Origin: CAYQEC01 sp964569015
GTDB lineage: Bacteria; Actinomycetota; Acidimicrobiia; Spongiisociales; UBA5794
Assembly (NCBI GenBank): GCA_964569015.1
Contig: CAZMSN010000011.1
Location: forward strand, 1 to 45,196
Direction: 5' to 3'
DNA: 45,196 bases
Position 1 is the first letter of the stretch, and each line of letters begins with the position of its first letter. Below the pieces are notes generated by a model that saw only the letters and a list, made by a program, of their open reading frames with translations, was not told the DNA's origin and ran no database searches. The translations under genes and the position numbers were made by a program. Below, piece by piece: positions 16,472 through 23,817 of the stretch.

Positions 16472-18672
16472 CCGACCCCCAACAGCAGGCCGCCCTGGTA
16501 GACGAGCAGGGCGCCGGTCCAGGCCACGACGGACTGACCGATCACGCTCACCCACATCCATCGGGCTCCGAACTCCTGGCGGAAGGCGGCGACCGCCGCC
16601 ATGCAGGGCGTGTACAGCAGCACGAAGACGAGGAACGCCATTCCGGCGAGTGCTCCGTGGCCGTGGCTGCTCTTGTCGAAGGAGGAGCGGATGGTCGATT
16701 GCAGATGGCTCGACGAGTCGTCTTCCAGGTCGACATAGTTGAGGCCCACCACCCTGGGGATGGCGCGCAACGTGTCTGCCGCGGCGCCGACGAAGCTCGT
16801 CCCGATCTCCCGCAGGTCATCCCCGAATCCGTCCGATGTCTCCTCCTCCGCGGTATCTTCGACCGCGTAGAGCTGAGCCATGGTGCTCACCACGACCTCC
16901 TTGGCGACGAACCCCGTCAGCAAGGCGCCGGACTGCTCCCACTCGCCGAAACCGAGTGGCTCGAGCGCCGGGGCGATCACCTTGCTGATGCCTCCGAAGG
17001 CCGAGTCCTCGACCGGGGTGTCGGCGAAGCCCCCTCCTCCGCCGCTTGGGATGGCGAGCAGGAACCAGACGACGATGCTGGCGGCGAGGATGATGGTTCC
17101 GGCGCCCTTGATGAAGGTCCAGGTACGTTGCCTGGTCAGTGCCCACACGGTACGGGCATTCGGCAAGCGGAACTCGGGCAGGACCATGACGAAGGGAGCC
17201 GGCTCGCTCTCCCGCAGTACCGTCCTGGAGAGGATGAGGCCGATGAGGGCCGCGACGGCGATGCCGAGCAGGTACATGGAGAACACGACCGTGCTGCGTT
17301 GTCCCGCATAGAACACCTCGGCCAGGAGCACGTAGACGGGCAGCCGGGCACCGCACGACATGAAGGGGGTGAGCAGGCCGGTGAGCAGCCGGTCCCGGGA
17401 GGAATCGAGGGTTCGAGTGGCGTAGATGGCGGGGACGGTGCACCCGAATCCCACCATCATCGGCAGGAACGCCTTGCCGGGGATGCCGACGGCGCGCATC
17501 CCGCGGTCCATGACGGACGCTGCCCGCGCCATGTAGCCGGAGTCCTCGAGCATGGCGAGCATGAAGTAGAGGCCGAACAGCACCGGCACGAAGGCGAGGA
17601 CTCCACCGACGCCGGCGATGATGCCGTCGACTACGAGGCCCTCGGCCCAGGTTCCGTCGAGTGAGATGGCCTGGAACAGGGCCTCGGCCCAGCGGCTGAC
17701 CGGGCCCGAGATCGTTGAGTCGATCCAGTCGAGGAACGGCGCGGTCACGTCGGCGGTGACGCGGAGGGTGATCCACATCACGGCCAGGAACACTGGGAGT
17801 CCCCATGCCTGATGGGTGAGCACCATGTCGAGACGATCTGACACGGTGGGGCCGGCGTGGCATGGGCCGGAGACCCGATCGACCAATCCGGTGACCCAGT
17901 CGAGGCGGCGTTCGGCGAGGGCCGTCTCGATATCGAAACCAAGCTCGGCAGCGACCGTCTCGCGGGCTTGCTGTGCTGCCGTGAGCACCTCGGCGCTCCC
18001 CGGGATATCTTCGACGGCTCGTGTCACCTGCTCGTCGCCGGCGAGCAGCTGGAGCATGATCCAGCGGGGTGGGCCAAGCCGCTGGATCGCCGGGTGAGAG
18101 ACCGTGGTCTCCACGAGGCCGCCGAGGTGCCGCTCCACCACCGGCCCGTAGTCGAGGACGAGGGGCGCCGCCGGCAGGCCGCCGGCGACGGCATCGGCGA
18201 TCGCAGCCTGGAGCTCCTCGACCCCGTCGCCACGGCGCGCCACGGTGCGGATCACCTTCACCCCGATGGCGTCTTCGAGCGTCTCGGTGTCGATGGTGAT
18301 GCCGCGCCGCTCGGCGACATCGGACATGTTGAGAGCCACGACCTGGCGGAGGCCCGCCTCGGCTATCTGGGCCACGAAGTGCAGGCCGGCGGACAGGTTG
18401 GTGGCATCGATGACCGTCACGACCGCCGCCGGGCGTTCTTGGCACAGGAAGCCGGTCGCAATGGCTTCTTCGGCCGAGACGGCGACCAGGCCGTAGGTGC
18501 CCGGGAGGTCGACGGCTTGGAACGTCTGGCCGTGCACCGAGAAGGCGCCCTCGTGGCGATCGACGGTTTGCCCCGGCCAGTTGCCGACTTTTTGCTTCGC
18601 TCCGGTCATGCGATTGAAGAGCGTCGTCTTGCCTGCGTTCGGGCAACCGGCGATGGCGATGATCGGACTCAC
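16468..18672 (-). CDS. feoB: Ferrous iron transport protein B
   Basis: Inner-membrane Fe2+ transporter with a cytosolic GTPase domain, 734 residues. G1 is GCPNAGKTTLF (9-19), G3 is DLPGTYGL, and NMSDVAERRGI contains the NMxD-type G4. The middle and C-terminal parts hold the Gate and core membrane segments, with the conserved Cys-containing GFGCTVPAIYATR and FMSCGARLPVY. It overlaps feoA upstream and the feoC-like gene downstream by four bases each, so the three are one translation-coupled operon under the adjacent DtxR-type regulator. Confidence 0.96.
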   Translation of the reverse strand: MSPIIAIAGCPNAGKTTLFNRMTGAKQKVGNWPGQTVDRHEGAFSVHGQTFQAVDLPGTYGLVAVSAEEAIATGFLCQERPAAVVTVIDATNLSAGLHFVAQIAEAGLRQVVALNMSDVAERRGITIDTETLEDAIGVKVIRTVARRGDGVEELQAAIADAVAGGLPAAPLVLDYGPVVERHLGGLVETTVSHPAIQRLGPPRWIMLQLLAGDEQVTRAVEDIPGSAEVLTAAQQARETVAAELGFDIETALAERRLDWVTGLVDRVSGPCHAGPTVSDRLDMVLTHQAWGLPVFLAVMWITLRVTADVTAPFLDWIDSTISGPVSRWAEALFQAISLDGTWAEGLVVDGIIAGVGGVLAFVPVLFGLYFMLAMLEDSGYMARAASVMDRGMRAVGIPGKAFLPMMVGFGCTVPAIYATRTLDSSRDRLLTGLLTPFMSCGARLPVYVLLAEVFYAGQRSTVVFSMYLLGIAVAALIGLILSRTVLRESEPAPFVMVLPEFRLPNARTVWALTRQRTWTFIKGAGTIILAASIVVWFLLAIPSGGGGGFADTPVEDSAFGGISKVIAPALEPLGFGEWEQSGALLTGFVAKEVVVSTMAQLYAVEDTAEEETSDGFGDDLREIGTSFVGAAADTLRAIPRVVGLNYVDLEDDSSSHLQSTIRSSFDKSSHGHGALAGMAFLVFVLLYTPCMAAVAAFRQEFGARWMWVSVIGQSVVAWTGALLVYQGGLLLGVG

Positions 18673-18989
18673 TCGTCCGCCTCTTCCATCTCGATCGCCA
18701 TGGCGGCGCCGCGGCCCACCACCATTCGCGTTCCCCGGACCAACACGATCGCCGGCCCGCGGCTCCGTGTCACGGTGACCACCGAGCCCGGCACCAGCCC
18801 GAGGGTGGCGAGCCGGTGCACGAGCCGCCGGCCCCCGTGGACCCGCACCACGCGCGCCCGCCGACCACTTGGCACCATGTCGAGGGTGAGCATGCCTTCC
18901 CGGAGGCGGCGGCGTTCGTGGCGAGCGAATCCATGACGCCGGGCTCCACGGAGGCGCTCGCGGTGCCTGTGCTCTCTACGCGGGTGCAT
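18669..18989 (-). CDS. feoA: FeoA domain protein with basic His/Arg-rich N-terminal extension
   Basis: Small SH3-like partner of FeoB. The conserved part is MVPSGRRARVVRVHGGRRLV, HRLATLGLVPGS, then IVLVRGTRMVVGRGAAMAIE. ATG 18989, with GAGAGGAG eight bases upstream, gives 106 residues and an unusual extension of about 32 residues rich in His and Arg (MHPRREHRHRERLRGARRHG). A second start at 18893 would give a standard 74-residue FeoA. The first start has the better ribosome site and overlaps the end of dtxR by 14 bases, so I prefer it. The extension could bind metal or nucleic acid. Confidence 0.85.
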   Translation of the reverse strand: MHPRREHRHRERLRGARRHGFARHERRRLREGMLTLDMVPSGRRARVVRVHGGRRLVHRLATLGLVPGSVVTVTRSRGPAIVLVRGTRMVVGRGAAMAIEMEEADE

Positions 18990-19659
18990 GTCGCACTCCT
19001 CTCGCCACTTCGATGGAGGAGGCGATCTCAGGGGCGAGGTGGATCCAGTGACCGGCGACCTCGAGGAGGACGCCCGATGAACCGGCCGCGTGCATGGTGA
19101 CGATCGCACCGGGTGTGAGCGACTCGGCTGTGAGGTACTCCCTGGCCCGCCCGATGATGGAGGTGGACAGCATCTCGGCCGTCTCGCCCACCGGGATGTC
19201 CGCGAGCGTCGCCGTCTCGAAGCGTGGCACCGTTCCGGCTCCCGGGGGAATCGGCTTGCCGAGCGGCCCAGCATGGGGGTCACCGAGGTAGGCGGCGAGG
19301 CGTTCCACCGCGTCGGCTGGAGTGACGTGCTCGAAGTGGCAGGCGAGAGCGTCGGCCTCCTCAGCCGAGAAGCCGAGATGCTGAGCCAGGAAGGTTGCCC
19401 AGAGGCGCCGGGTTCGCAAGACCCGTCCCGCGATGCGTTGCCCGGCCTCCGTCAGCTCTACACCCTTGTAGGGGACGTACTCCACGAGGCCGCGCCCGGC
19501 GAGCTTGCGCACCATCTCGTTGACGGAGGCCACCGAGACGGCAAGGGAGGAGGCGAGGGTGGCGATCGGGACCGGCCCGGAGGCGCCCTCCTCGGTGGTG
19601 CGCGCAACGGTGATGAGGTACATCTGCTCGCTCTCGGTGGTCGAGGGAAGCTCAGGCAT
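18976..19659 (-). CDS. DtxR family iron-dependent regulator
   Basis: Metal-dependent repressor of 227 residues. The N-terminal winged helix is IATLASSLAVSVASVNEMVR, then KLAGRGLVEYVPYKGVELT. The dimerisation/metal domain has ACHFEHVTPADAVERL, whose Cys, Glu and His align with DtxR C102, E105 and H106. A C-terminal FeoA/SH3-like domain follows. The ATG at 19659 is chosen over the GTG at 19692 because the candidate operator at 19684-19699 covers the latter. It heads the feo operon, so Fe2+-bound regulator probably represses its own operon. Confidence 0.9.
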   Translation of the reverse strand: MPELPSTTESEQMYLITVARTTEEGASGPVPIATLASSLAVSVASVNEMVRKLAGRGLVEYVPYKGVELTEAGQRIAGRVLRTRRLWATFLAQHLGFSAEEADALACHFEHVTPADAVERLAAYLGDPHAGPLGKPIPPGAGTVPRFETATLADIPVGETAEMLSTSIIGRAREYLTAESLTPGAIVTMHAAGSSGVLLEVAGHWIHLAPEIASSIEVARGVRHAPA

Positions 19660-19683
19660 GCCTTCAATTAAAGCAGCATTTTC

Positions 19684-19699
19684 TTCAGGCACACCTTAA
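19684..19699. promoter_or_regulatory. Candidate DtxR/IdeR-type iron box
   Basis: TTCAGGCACACCTTAA on the plus strand (TTAAGGTGTGCCTGAA on the other) is an imperfect palindrome matching the core of iron boxes (AGGTTAGCCTAA-like; nine of twelve core bases agree). It lies 25 bases upstream of the dtxR start codon. No full promoter was identified. Confidence 0.45.
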
Positions 19700-19938
19700 G
19701 AGTGACGTTCAACAGTGGAATCCGAAAGGGGCCGAAGGTCCTTGGCCATCGGGACCGAGTGAGATCCGCGATCCGGGCAGGGCGCTTCGGGAGGGCGGCC
19801 CCTGCGGTGGCGCCTCGCCGGTCCGCCCCTGATCGCGGGAGGACGAGAAGAAGAGGCCACTGCGTTCACCGGATTCCCTTGGAACAAGGGGGGCGAGAGA
19901 GGAGGAGCGCGGCACGGGCGCTGCTACCTTGGCGGCCC

Positions 19939-21051
19939 ATGCTCGCCCGCCTCGCCCGGCTCCGCCCCTTCCTCGTTCTCCGCGGCCTGCTGGCACGGCG
20001 GAGCCGCCCCGATCTCGCCGCCCTCGCCGCCGAGGAGGACCCGGAGCGCTTCGTGTGGCGGGTGCTCCCGCACGCCGCCCGCAGCTTCGCCGCCAGCATC
20101 GTCGTCCTCCCGCCCGACCAAGCGCGGGCGATGGCGGTGGGGTACCTCTACAGCCGGATGCTCGACACCTACGAGGATCTCTTCCCCGATCTGGATGCCC
20201 GTGTCGAGCAGCTCGGCGCCTTCGCCGCTCGTTTCGAGGCCGATCCGATTCCGGCCCCCGCGCCGATTCCGGCCACTCTCGCCGCCGACGATCGGGACCG
20301 GGTTCACCTCCTACTGGTGGAGCGATGCGAACACGTCGATGCCGTCTACCGCACCCTGCCGGCACCGACCCGCGAGGCGATCGCCTCGATGATCCGCGCC
20401 ATGGCTGACGGCATGGCTTGGTCGACCGAAGCCATGGCGGCCCAGGGAGGAATCCTCACCGATCGGGATCAGGTGGTCCGGTACTGCCGCAACGTGATCG
20501 GTCACCCGGCCGTGTTCGCACTCCGCCAGCTCGGCGGCAAGGAGCCGACGTCCGGGATGCAGCGTGACGCCATGACGGTGGGGGAGATGATCCAGCTCGC
20601 CAACATCACCCGTGACATCGAGCGGGATCTGGCGCGGGGCATCGCCTACCACCCGGCGCTCGCGCCGTTCCTCGGGAATGCCGGCGACGAACGAGAGAGG
20701 CGGGAGGCCGTGCGGCGAGTGAGGCAGGAACTCACCGGGATGGCCCTCCGCCGGGCACCGGCCTACCGGCGGGTCTTCGAGGCGTTCGGCCTGGGCCGGC
20801 CCGGAGCGAGGGCAGCGGCCGTGATGATGCTGCTCTTCACCGACCGGCACTACCGGCACTGCGCGCGGCGCTGCGGGATAGTGCCGTGGCGAGGACCCCG
20901 CACCCGTGTTGGGATCGTGCTGCGGACTATCCCGGCGGCGCTGTCGCAGCGGGTGGCTCGCCGCACCCTCGCTCGGGTAGAGCGCCGGTTCCTGGCGGCG
21001 GCGCCACGGTTCGGGGACGGCGCCGCTGATGCCGCAGCCCGCCCCGGCTGA
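19939..21051 (+). CDS. Squalene/phytoene synthase family protein
   Basis: Head-to-head prenyl transferase of 370 residues, condensing two C15 or C20 diphosphates for hopanoid or carotenoid synthesis. Both Asp-rich Mg2+-binding motifs are present: D76-x-x-E-D80 in YSRMLDTYEDLFPD and N222-ITRDIERD-230. The C-terminal 80 residues are basic and less conserved. ATG 19939 is used; the 237-base open extension upstream is Arg-rich and not family-like, and that upstream stretch (19700-19938) shows no clear gene. No desaturase or hopanoid cyclase is nearby, so the product is undecided. Confidence 0.88.
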   Translation: MLARLARLRPFLVLRGLLARRSRPDLAALAAEEDPERFVWRVLPHAARSFAASIVVLPPDQARAMAVGYLYSRMLDTYEDLFPDLDARVEQLGAFAARFEADPIPAPAPIPATLAADDRDRVHLLLVERCEHVDAVYRTLPAPTREAIASMIRAMADGMAWSTEAMAAQGGILTDRDQVVRYCRNVIGHPAVFALRQLGGKEPTSGMQRDAMTVGEMIQLANITRDIERDLARGIAYHPALAPFLGNAGDERERREAVRRVRQELTGMALRRAPAYRRVFEAFGLGRPGARAAAVMMLLFTDRHYRHCARRCGIVPWRGPRTRVGIVLRTIPAALSQRVARRTLARVERRFLAAAPRFGDGAADAAARPG

Positions 21052-21062
21052 CGAGTCGGTGT

Positions 21063-22082
21063 CTACCCGAAGAGCGGAACGGATGATTGGGCCGCCGGCA
21101 ACCCTTCTTCGCCCAAGAACTCGGCGAAGAAGCTGGCGTACTTGGCGCCCGAGTCAGGAGAGATCCCCACTGCGAGGCCCTGCTTGCCGGCTCCGAACTC
21201 GGTGGCGGCATGGACGACGGCGCCGGTGGAGGGACCGACGATGAGGCCTTCTTCCCGGTGGAGCCGCTTGGTGACGGCGTATGCGGGTTCGTCGTCCACC
21301 CGGACCACCTCGTCGATCACGTCCCAGTCGAGGATCCCCGGCTGCTTGGCCTCCTGGAAGCTCTTCAGCCCCGGGAGCCGGTGATTGCGCTGTGGCTCCA
21401 CTCCGATGATCTGAATGGAGGGGTCCCGCTCCTTCAGGTACCGGCCGACGCCGGTGATGGTGCCGGTGGTGCCGAAGCCGGCGAAGAAGTAGCGGACCTT
21501 ACCCTGCGTCTGAAGCCAGATCTCGGGTCCTGTCGTCTCGTAGTGGGCTCGGACGTTGTCGGGGTTCTCGTACTGATCCGGCATGGCGTACAGTTCCCCG
21601 CCCCCGCTCGCCGCCAACGAGCGGGCGAGGGCGATGGCCCCGTCCTTTGGATGATCGGCGGGGGACAGGTCGTCGGGCGTCGCCCAGACGTCGGCGCCGA
21701 GCATGCGAAGCATCACCTGCTTCTCGGCCGGAGCCTCGTCGGGGATGGTGACGGTCAGCTTGATCCCCTGCATCGCTGTCAGGGCTGCCAGGGCGATGGC
21801 GGTGTTTCCCGACGATGCTTCCACGAGTTGTCTGCCATCGAGCTCACCGCGCTCGGCCATGCCGTCGAGCAGGTAGGCGGCGGCCCGGTCCTTGATCGAC
21901 CCGAACGGGTTCAGCCATTCGAGCTTGAGGTAGAGATCGACACCCGCCTCGGGTACGACGTGGTTGATCCGTACCAGCGGAGTCGGGTTGTCGATGTCCG
22001 GCAGCAACTCCCGGATATCGTTGAAGCGCCGCACACCCGGATCTCTGGCGAGTTCCCGTGGGGGGGTGAGCCCGGTGGTCAT
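21063..22082 (-). CDS. PLP-dependent cysteine synthase family protein
   Basis: Fold-type II PLP enzyme of 339 residues making cysteine from an activated serine (O-acetylserine or O-phosphoserine) and sulfide, or the related cystathionine beta-synthase reaction. The Schiff-base lysine is K64 in NPFGSIKDRAA. The substrate loop is VEASSGNTAIALA, the phosphate-binding loop GFGTTGTITGVG and the C-terminal contact GPSTGA. ATG 22082 has GAGGAG upstream. The 103 bases before the start contain an intrinsic terminator and a poly-Cys leader ends just upstream, so it is very likely controlled by cysteine supply, which in turn supports a biosynthetic role. Confidence 0.92.
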   Translation of the reverse strand: MTTGLTPPRELARDPGVRRFNDIRELLPDIDNPTPLVRINHVVPEAGVDLYLKLEWLNPFGSIKDRAAAYLLDGMAERGELDGRQLVEASSGNTAIALAALTAMQGIKLTVTIPDEAPAEKQVMLRMLGADVWATPDDLSPADHPKDGAIALARSLAASGGGELYAMPDQYENPDNVRAHYETTGPEIWLQTQGKVRYFFAGFGTTGTITGVGRYLKERDPSIQIIGVEPQRNHRLPGLKSFQEAKQPGILDWDVIDEVVRVDDEPAYAVTKRLHREEGLIVGPSTGAVVHAATEFGAGKQGLAVGISPDSGAKYASFFAEFLGEEGLPAAQSSVPLFG

Positions 22083-22125
22083 GGTGTCTCCTCGTTGATG
22101 AGAGATGGTGAAGGTCGGGAATGAG

Positions 22126-22154
22126 AAAACCCGCCCGGTGGATGCCGGTGCGGG
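22126..22154 (-). terminator. Attenuator terminator before cysteine synthase
   Basis: On the minus strand CCCGCACCGG (22154-22145), a 6-base loop CATCCA, then CCGGGCGGG (22138-22130) form a 9-bp stem with one bulged A, directly followed by TTTT (22129-22126). This is a textbook intrinsic terminator lying 44 bases before the cysteine synthase start codon, so it must be conditionally bypassed. CCCGCAC (22154-22148) can instead pair with GTGCGGG (22207-22201) inside the leader, which would prevent terminator formation. Confidence 0.85.
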
Positions 22155-22185
22155 TGGTGTGAGGGCTTCGGATGTGAGCTTGTCG

Positions 22186-22266
22186 CTACGCGTTGACCTC
22201 CCCGCACGGCACCACGGTGGCGCCGCAACAACAGCAACAACACGAGAGAGCGGTGTAGCTCGACAT
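22186..22266 (-). CDS. Poly-cysteine leader peptide
   Basis: A 26-residue reading frame, ATG 22266 to TAG 22186, with six consecutive Cys codons (residues 9-14, bases 22242-22225, TGT/TGC mixed) and a seventh Cys at 21. It has no Shine-Dalgarno. A good promoter places the predicted start of transcription at or within a few bases of the ATG, so translation is probably leaderless. GGCGCCACCGTGGTGCC (22224-22208) just after the Cys run can form a hairpin, and GTGCGGG (22207-22201) can act as antiterminator arm. It matches the logic of the poly-Cys leaderless short ORFs described as cysteine-responsive attenuators in mycobacteria. Confidence 0.85.
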   Translation of the reverse strand: MSSYTALSCCCCCCGATVVPCGEVNA

Positions 22267-22276
22267 CTTGGGTTGG

Positions 22277-22304
22277 ACGATAGGCAACTCTCGCGCCACG
22301 TCAA
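22277..22304 (-). promoter_or_regulatory. Promoter of the poly-Cys leader / cysteine synthase unit
   Basis: TTGACG (22304-22299), a 16-base spacer, then TATCGT (22282-22277). Ten bases separate the -10 box from the leader ATG at 22266, so the transcript should begin at or just before the start codon. It lies in the short gap after the NERD gene stop (22329). Confidence 0.6.
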
Positions 22305-22328
22305 GCCCGGATGTCCGGATGTGGGGCA

Positions 22329-22985
22329 TCACGAGTCCTGTGCGATCGAACGGGCCCAGTCTCCTGCGGCGTGCTTCAGCAGGAGCACCTCGAGATCGCT
22401 CAGACGGGGAGGCTGTGACTCGAGCCACTTCACGAGGTGACGCGCCTTGAGAACCTCGACCCCTTCCGGCTTGTCTTTGACGATGATCTTGTCGGCCAGG
22501 ATGGCGAGCACCGGAGTCACCTCGGGGCTCTCGCCGTCGGGGGCCTGCAGGTAGCGGCGAGCCTGGCCCGCCTCCCATCGTGCCTTCTTGAGGTAGTCCT
22601 TTGGCTGCCCGGCGACGTAGACCCATCGGTCGCCGATTCGGACCTTGTGGCCCTCATGGTTCTTGGTGCTGATCGTGAACACCCCGGGCGAGCCGATGAC
22701 CAGATGGTCGATGTTGGCGCCCGCCTCGTTGAGGGCCAAGTCGTGGAGGACCAGCCACCGGCGTCTGTCGAGGTGCCGGTCGAGGCTTCGGCCAACGATT
22801 CGCTCGCCCGCCGTCCCCGTCTTCCGTGAGAACCCCTCCCCCCGCACCCGGAGGAGCTTCTTTGCGGCACCGAGAACGATGCCGCCCTCGGGCGCCTTTT
22901 CCTGGTCGTCTGCGCTCTGGCCCGGATCGCGCTTCGGAACGCCCTCCAGTGGCGATGCGAACGGGTCGGCCGGTAATTCACGCAC
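22329..22985 (-). CDS. NERD domain protein (nuclease-related)
   Basis: A 218-residue protein with a NERD domain, a family distantly related to restriction-type nucleases and found in many bacterial signalling or defence-like proteins. Seen here are TGTAGERIVGRSLDRHL, the core NIDHLVIGSPGVFTISTKNH with Asp and Lys in PD-(D/E)xK-like positions, and RYLQAPDG. The first 50 residues are charged and probably disordered. There is no membrane segment. The start is GTG 22985. The function is unknown; it is divergent from the thioredoxin-like gene. Confidence 0.85.
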   Translation of the reverse strand: MRELPADPFASPLEGVPKRDPGQSADDQEKAPEGGIVLGAAKKLLRVRGEGFSRKTGTAGERIVGRSLDRHLDRRRWLVLHDLALNEAGANIDHLVIGSPGVFTISTKNHEGHKVRIGDRWVYVAGQPKDYLKKARWEAGQARRYLQAPDGESPEVTPVLAILADKIIVKDKPEGVEVLKARHLVKWLESQPPRLSDLEVLLLKHAAGDWARSIAQDS

Positions 22986-23089
22986 CTCATCTGAATCGGT
23001 GCGTCATGCTCGTTGCTTGAACAAGTCGAGTGTCGGCTCCGCGGGGGCCTGTCGATAGACTCGTCTTGTCGCGCCAAGGAGGAGGCACC

Positions 23090-23668
23090 ATGCCCGTGTC
23101 ATCGACGATGCTCGCTCTCGGAACCCACGCCCCCGACTTCTCGCTCGTCGAGCCCGCCACCGGCAAGACGGTGTCGCGTGACACGTTCGCCGACAAGAAG
23201 GCGCTGCTGGTGATGTTCATCTGCAACCACTGCCCCTACGTTCAGCACGTGGCAGGCAGCCTCGCTGCCCTCGCCGAGGACTACGCAGACGCCGATCTCG
23301 GGATCGTGGCCATCTCGTCCAACGACACCCTCTCCTATCCCGACGATTCCCCCGATCGGATCGCCGCCGAGGCTCGGCGGCAGGGCTACTGCTTCCCCTA
23401 CCTCTTCGATGCGACCCAGGAGGTCGCCAAGGCGTACACCGCCGCCTGCACCCCGGACTTCTTCCTCTTCGGGCCCGATCGGGCGCTGGTCTACCGGGGG
23501 CGCCTCGACGGGAGCCGGCCGGGATCGTCGGTGCCGCTGACCGGGGACGAGCTGCGAAGTGCCATCGACGCCGTATTGACGGACGAGCCGGTCTCGGAGC
23601 CCCAGTACCCGTCGATGGGGTGCAGCATCAAGTTCCGCCGTGGCAACGTGCCGGACTACATGGGCTGA
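23090..23668 (+). CDS. Thioredoxin-fold (AhpC/TSA/redoxin) protein
   Basis: Cytosolic redoxin of 192 residues with no signal peptide. The N-terminal GTHAPDFSLVEPATGKTVS leads to the redox motif C45-N-H-C48 in MFICNHCPYVQHV; FFLFGPDRALVYRGRLDG is the usual central strand. Members act as thioredoxin-dependent peroxidases or thiol oxidoreductases; the CxxC rather than a lone peroxidatic Cys favours a disulfide reductase or resA-like role. A strong AAGGAGGAGG precedes ATG 23090. Confidence 0.88.
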   Translation: MPVSSTMLALGTHAPDFSLVEPATGKTVSRDTFADKKALLVMFICNHCPYVQHVAGSLAALAEDYADADLGIVAISSNDTLSYPDDSPDRIAAEARRQGYCFPYLFDATQEVAKAYTAACTPDFFLFGPDRALVYRGRLDGSRPGSSVPLTGDELRSAIDAVLTDEPVSEPQYPSMGCSIKFRRGNVPDYMG

Positions 23669-23817
23669 GGTCGACCGCTCGTACCTTCCTTGGTCCACCT
23701 TCTTTGCCGGCTTCCTCAGACGAGCGGGGCCAAGCCCTCGTTTCATTGCCGCAAGCCCGTACGCGGCGGGTGTGATCGGGCTCGGGAGACGGGTTCCGGC
23801 TGTATGCGGCGAGGCCG

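Noticed and set aside
23675..23727. CCGCTCGT/ACGAGCGG inverted repeat between the redoxin and typA genes
   Set aside because: The 8-base arms are separated by 37 bases without T-run; too weak to call a terminator.
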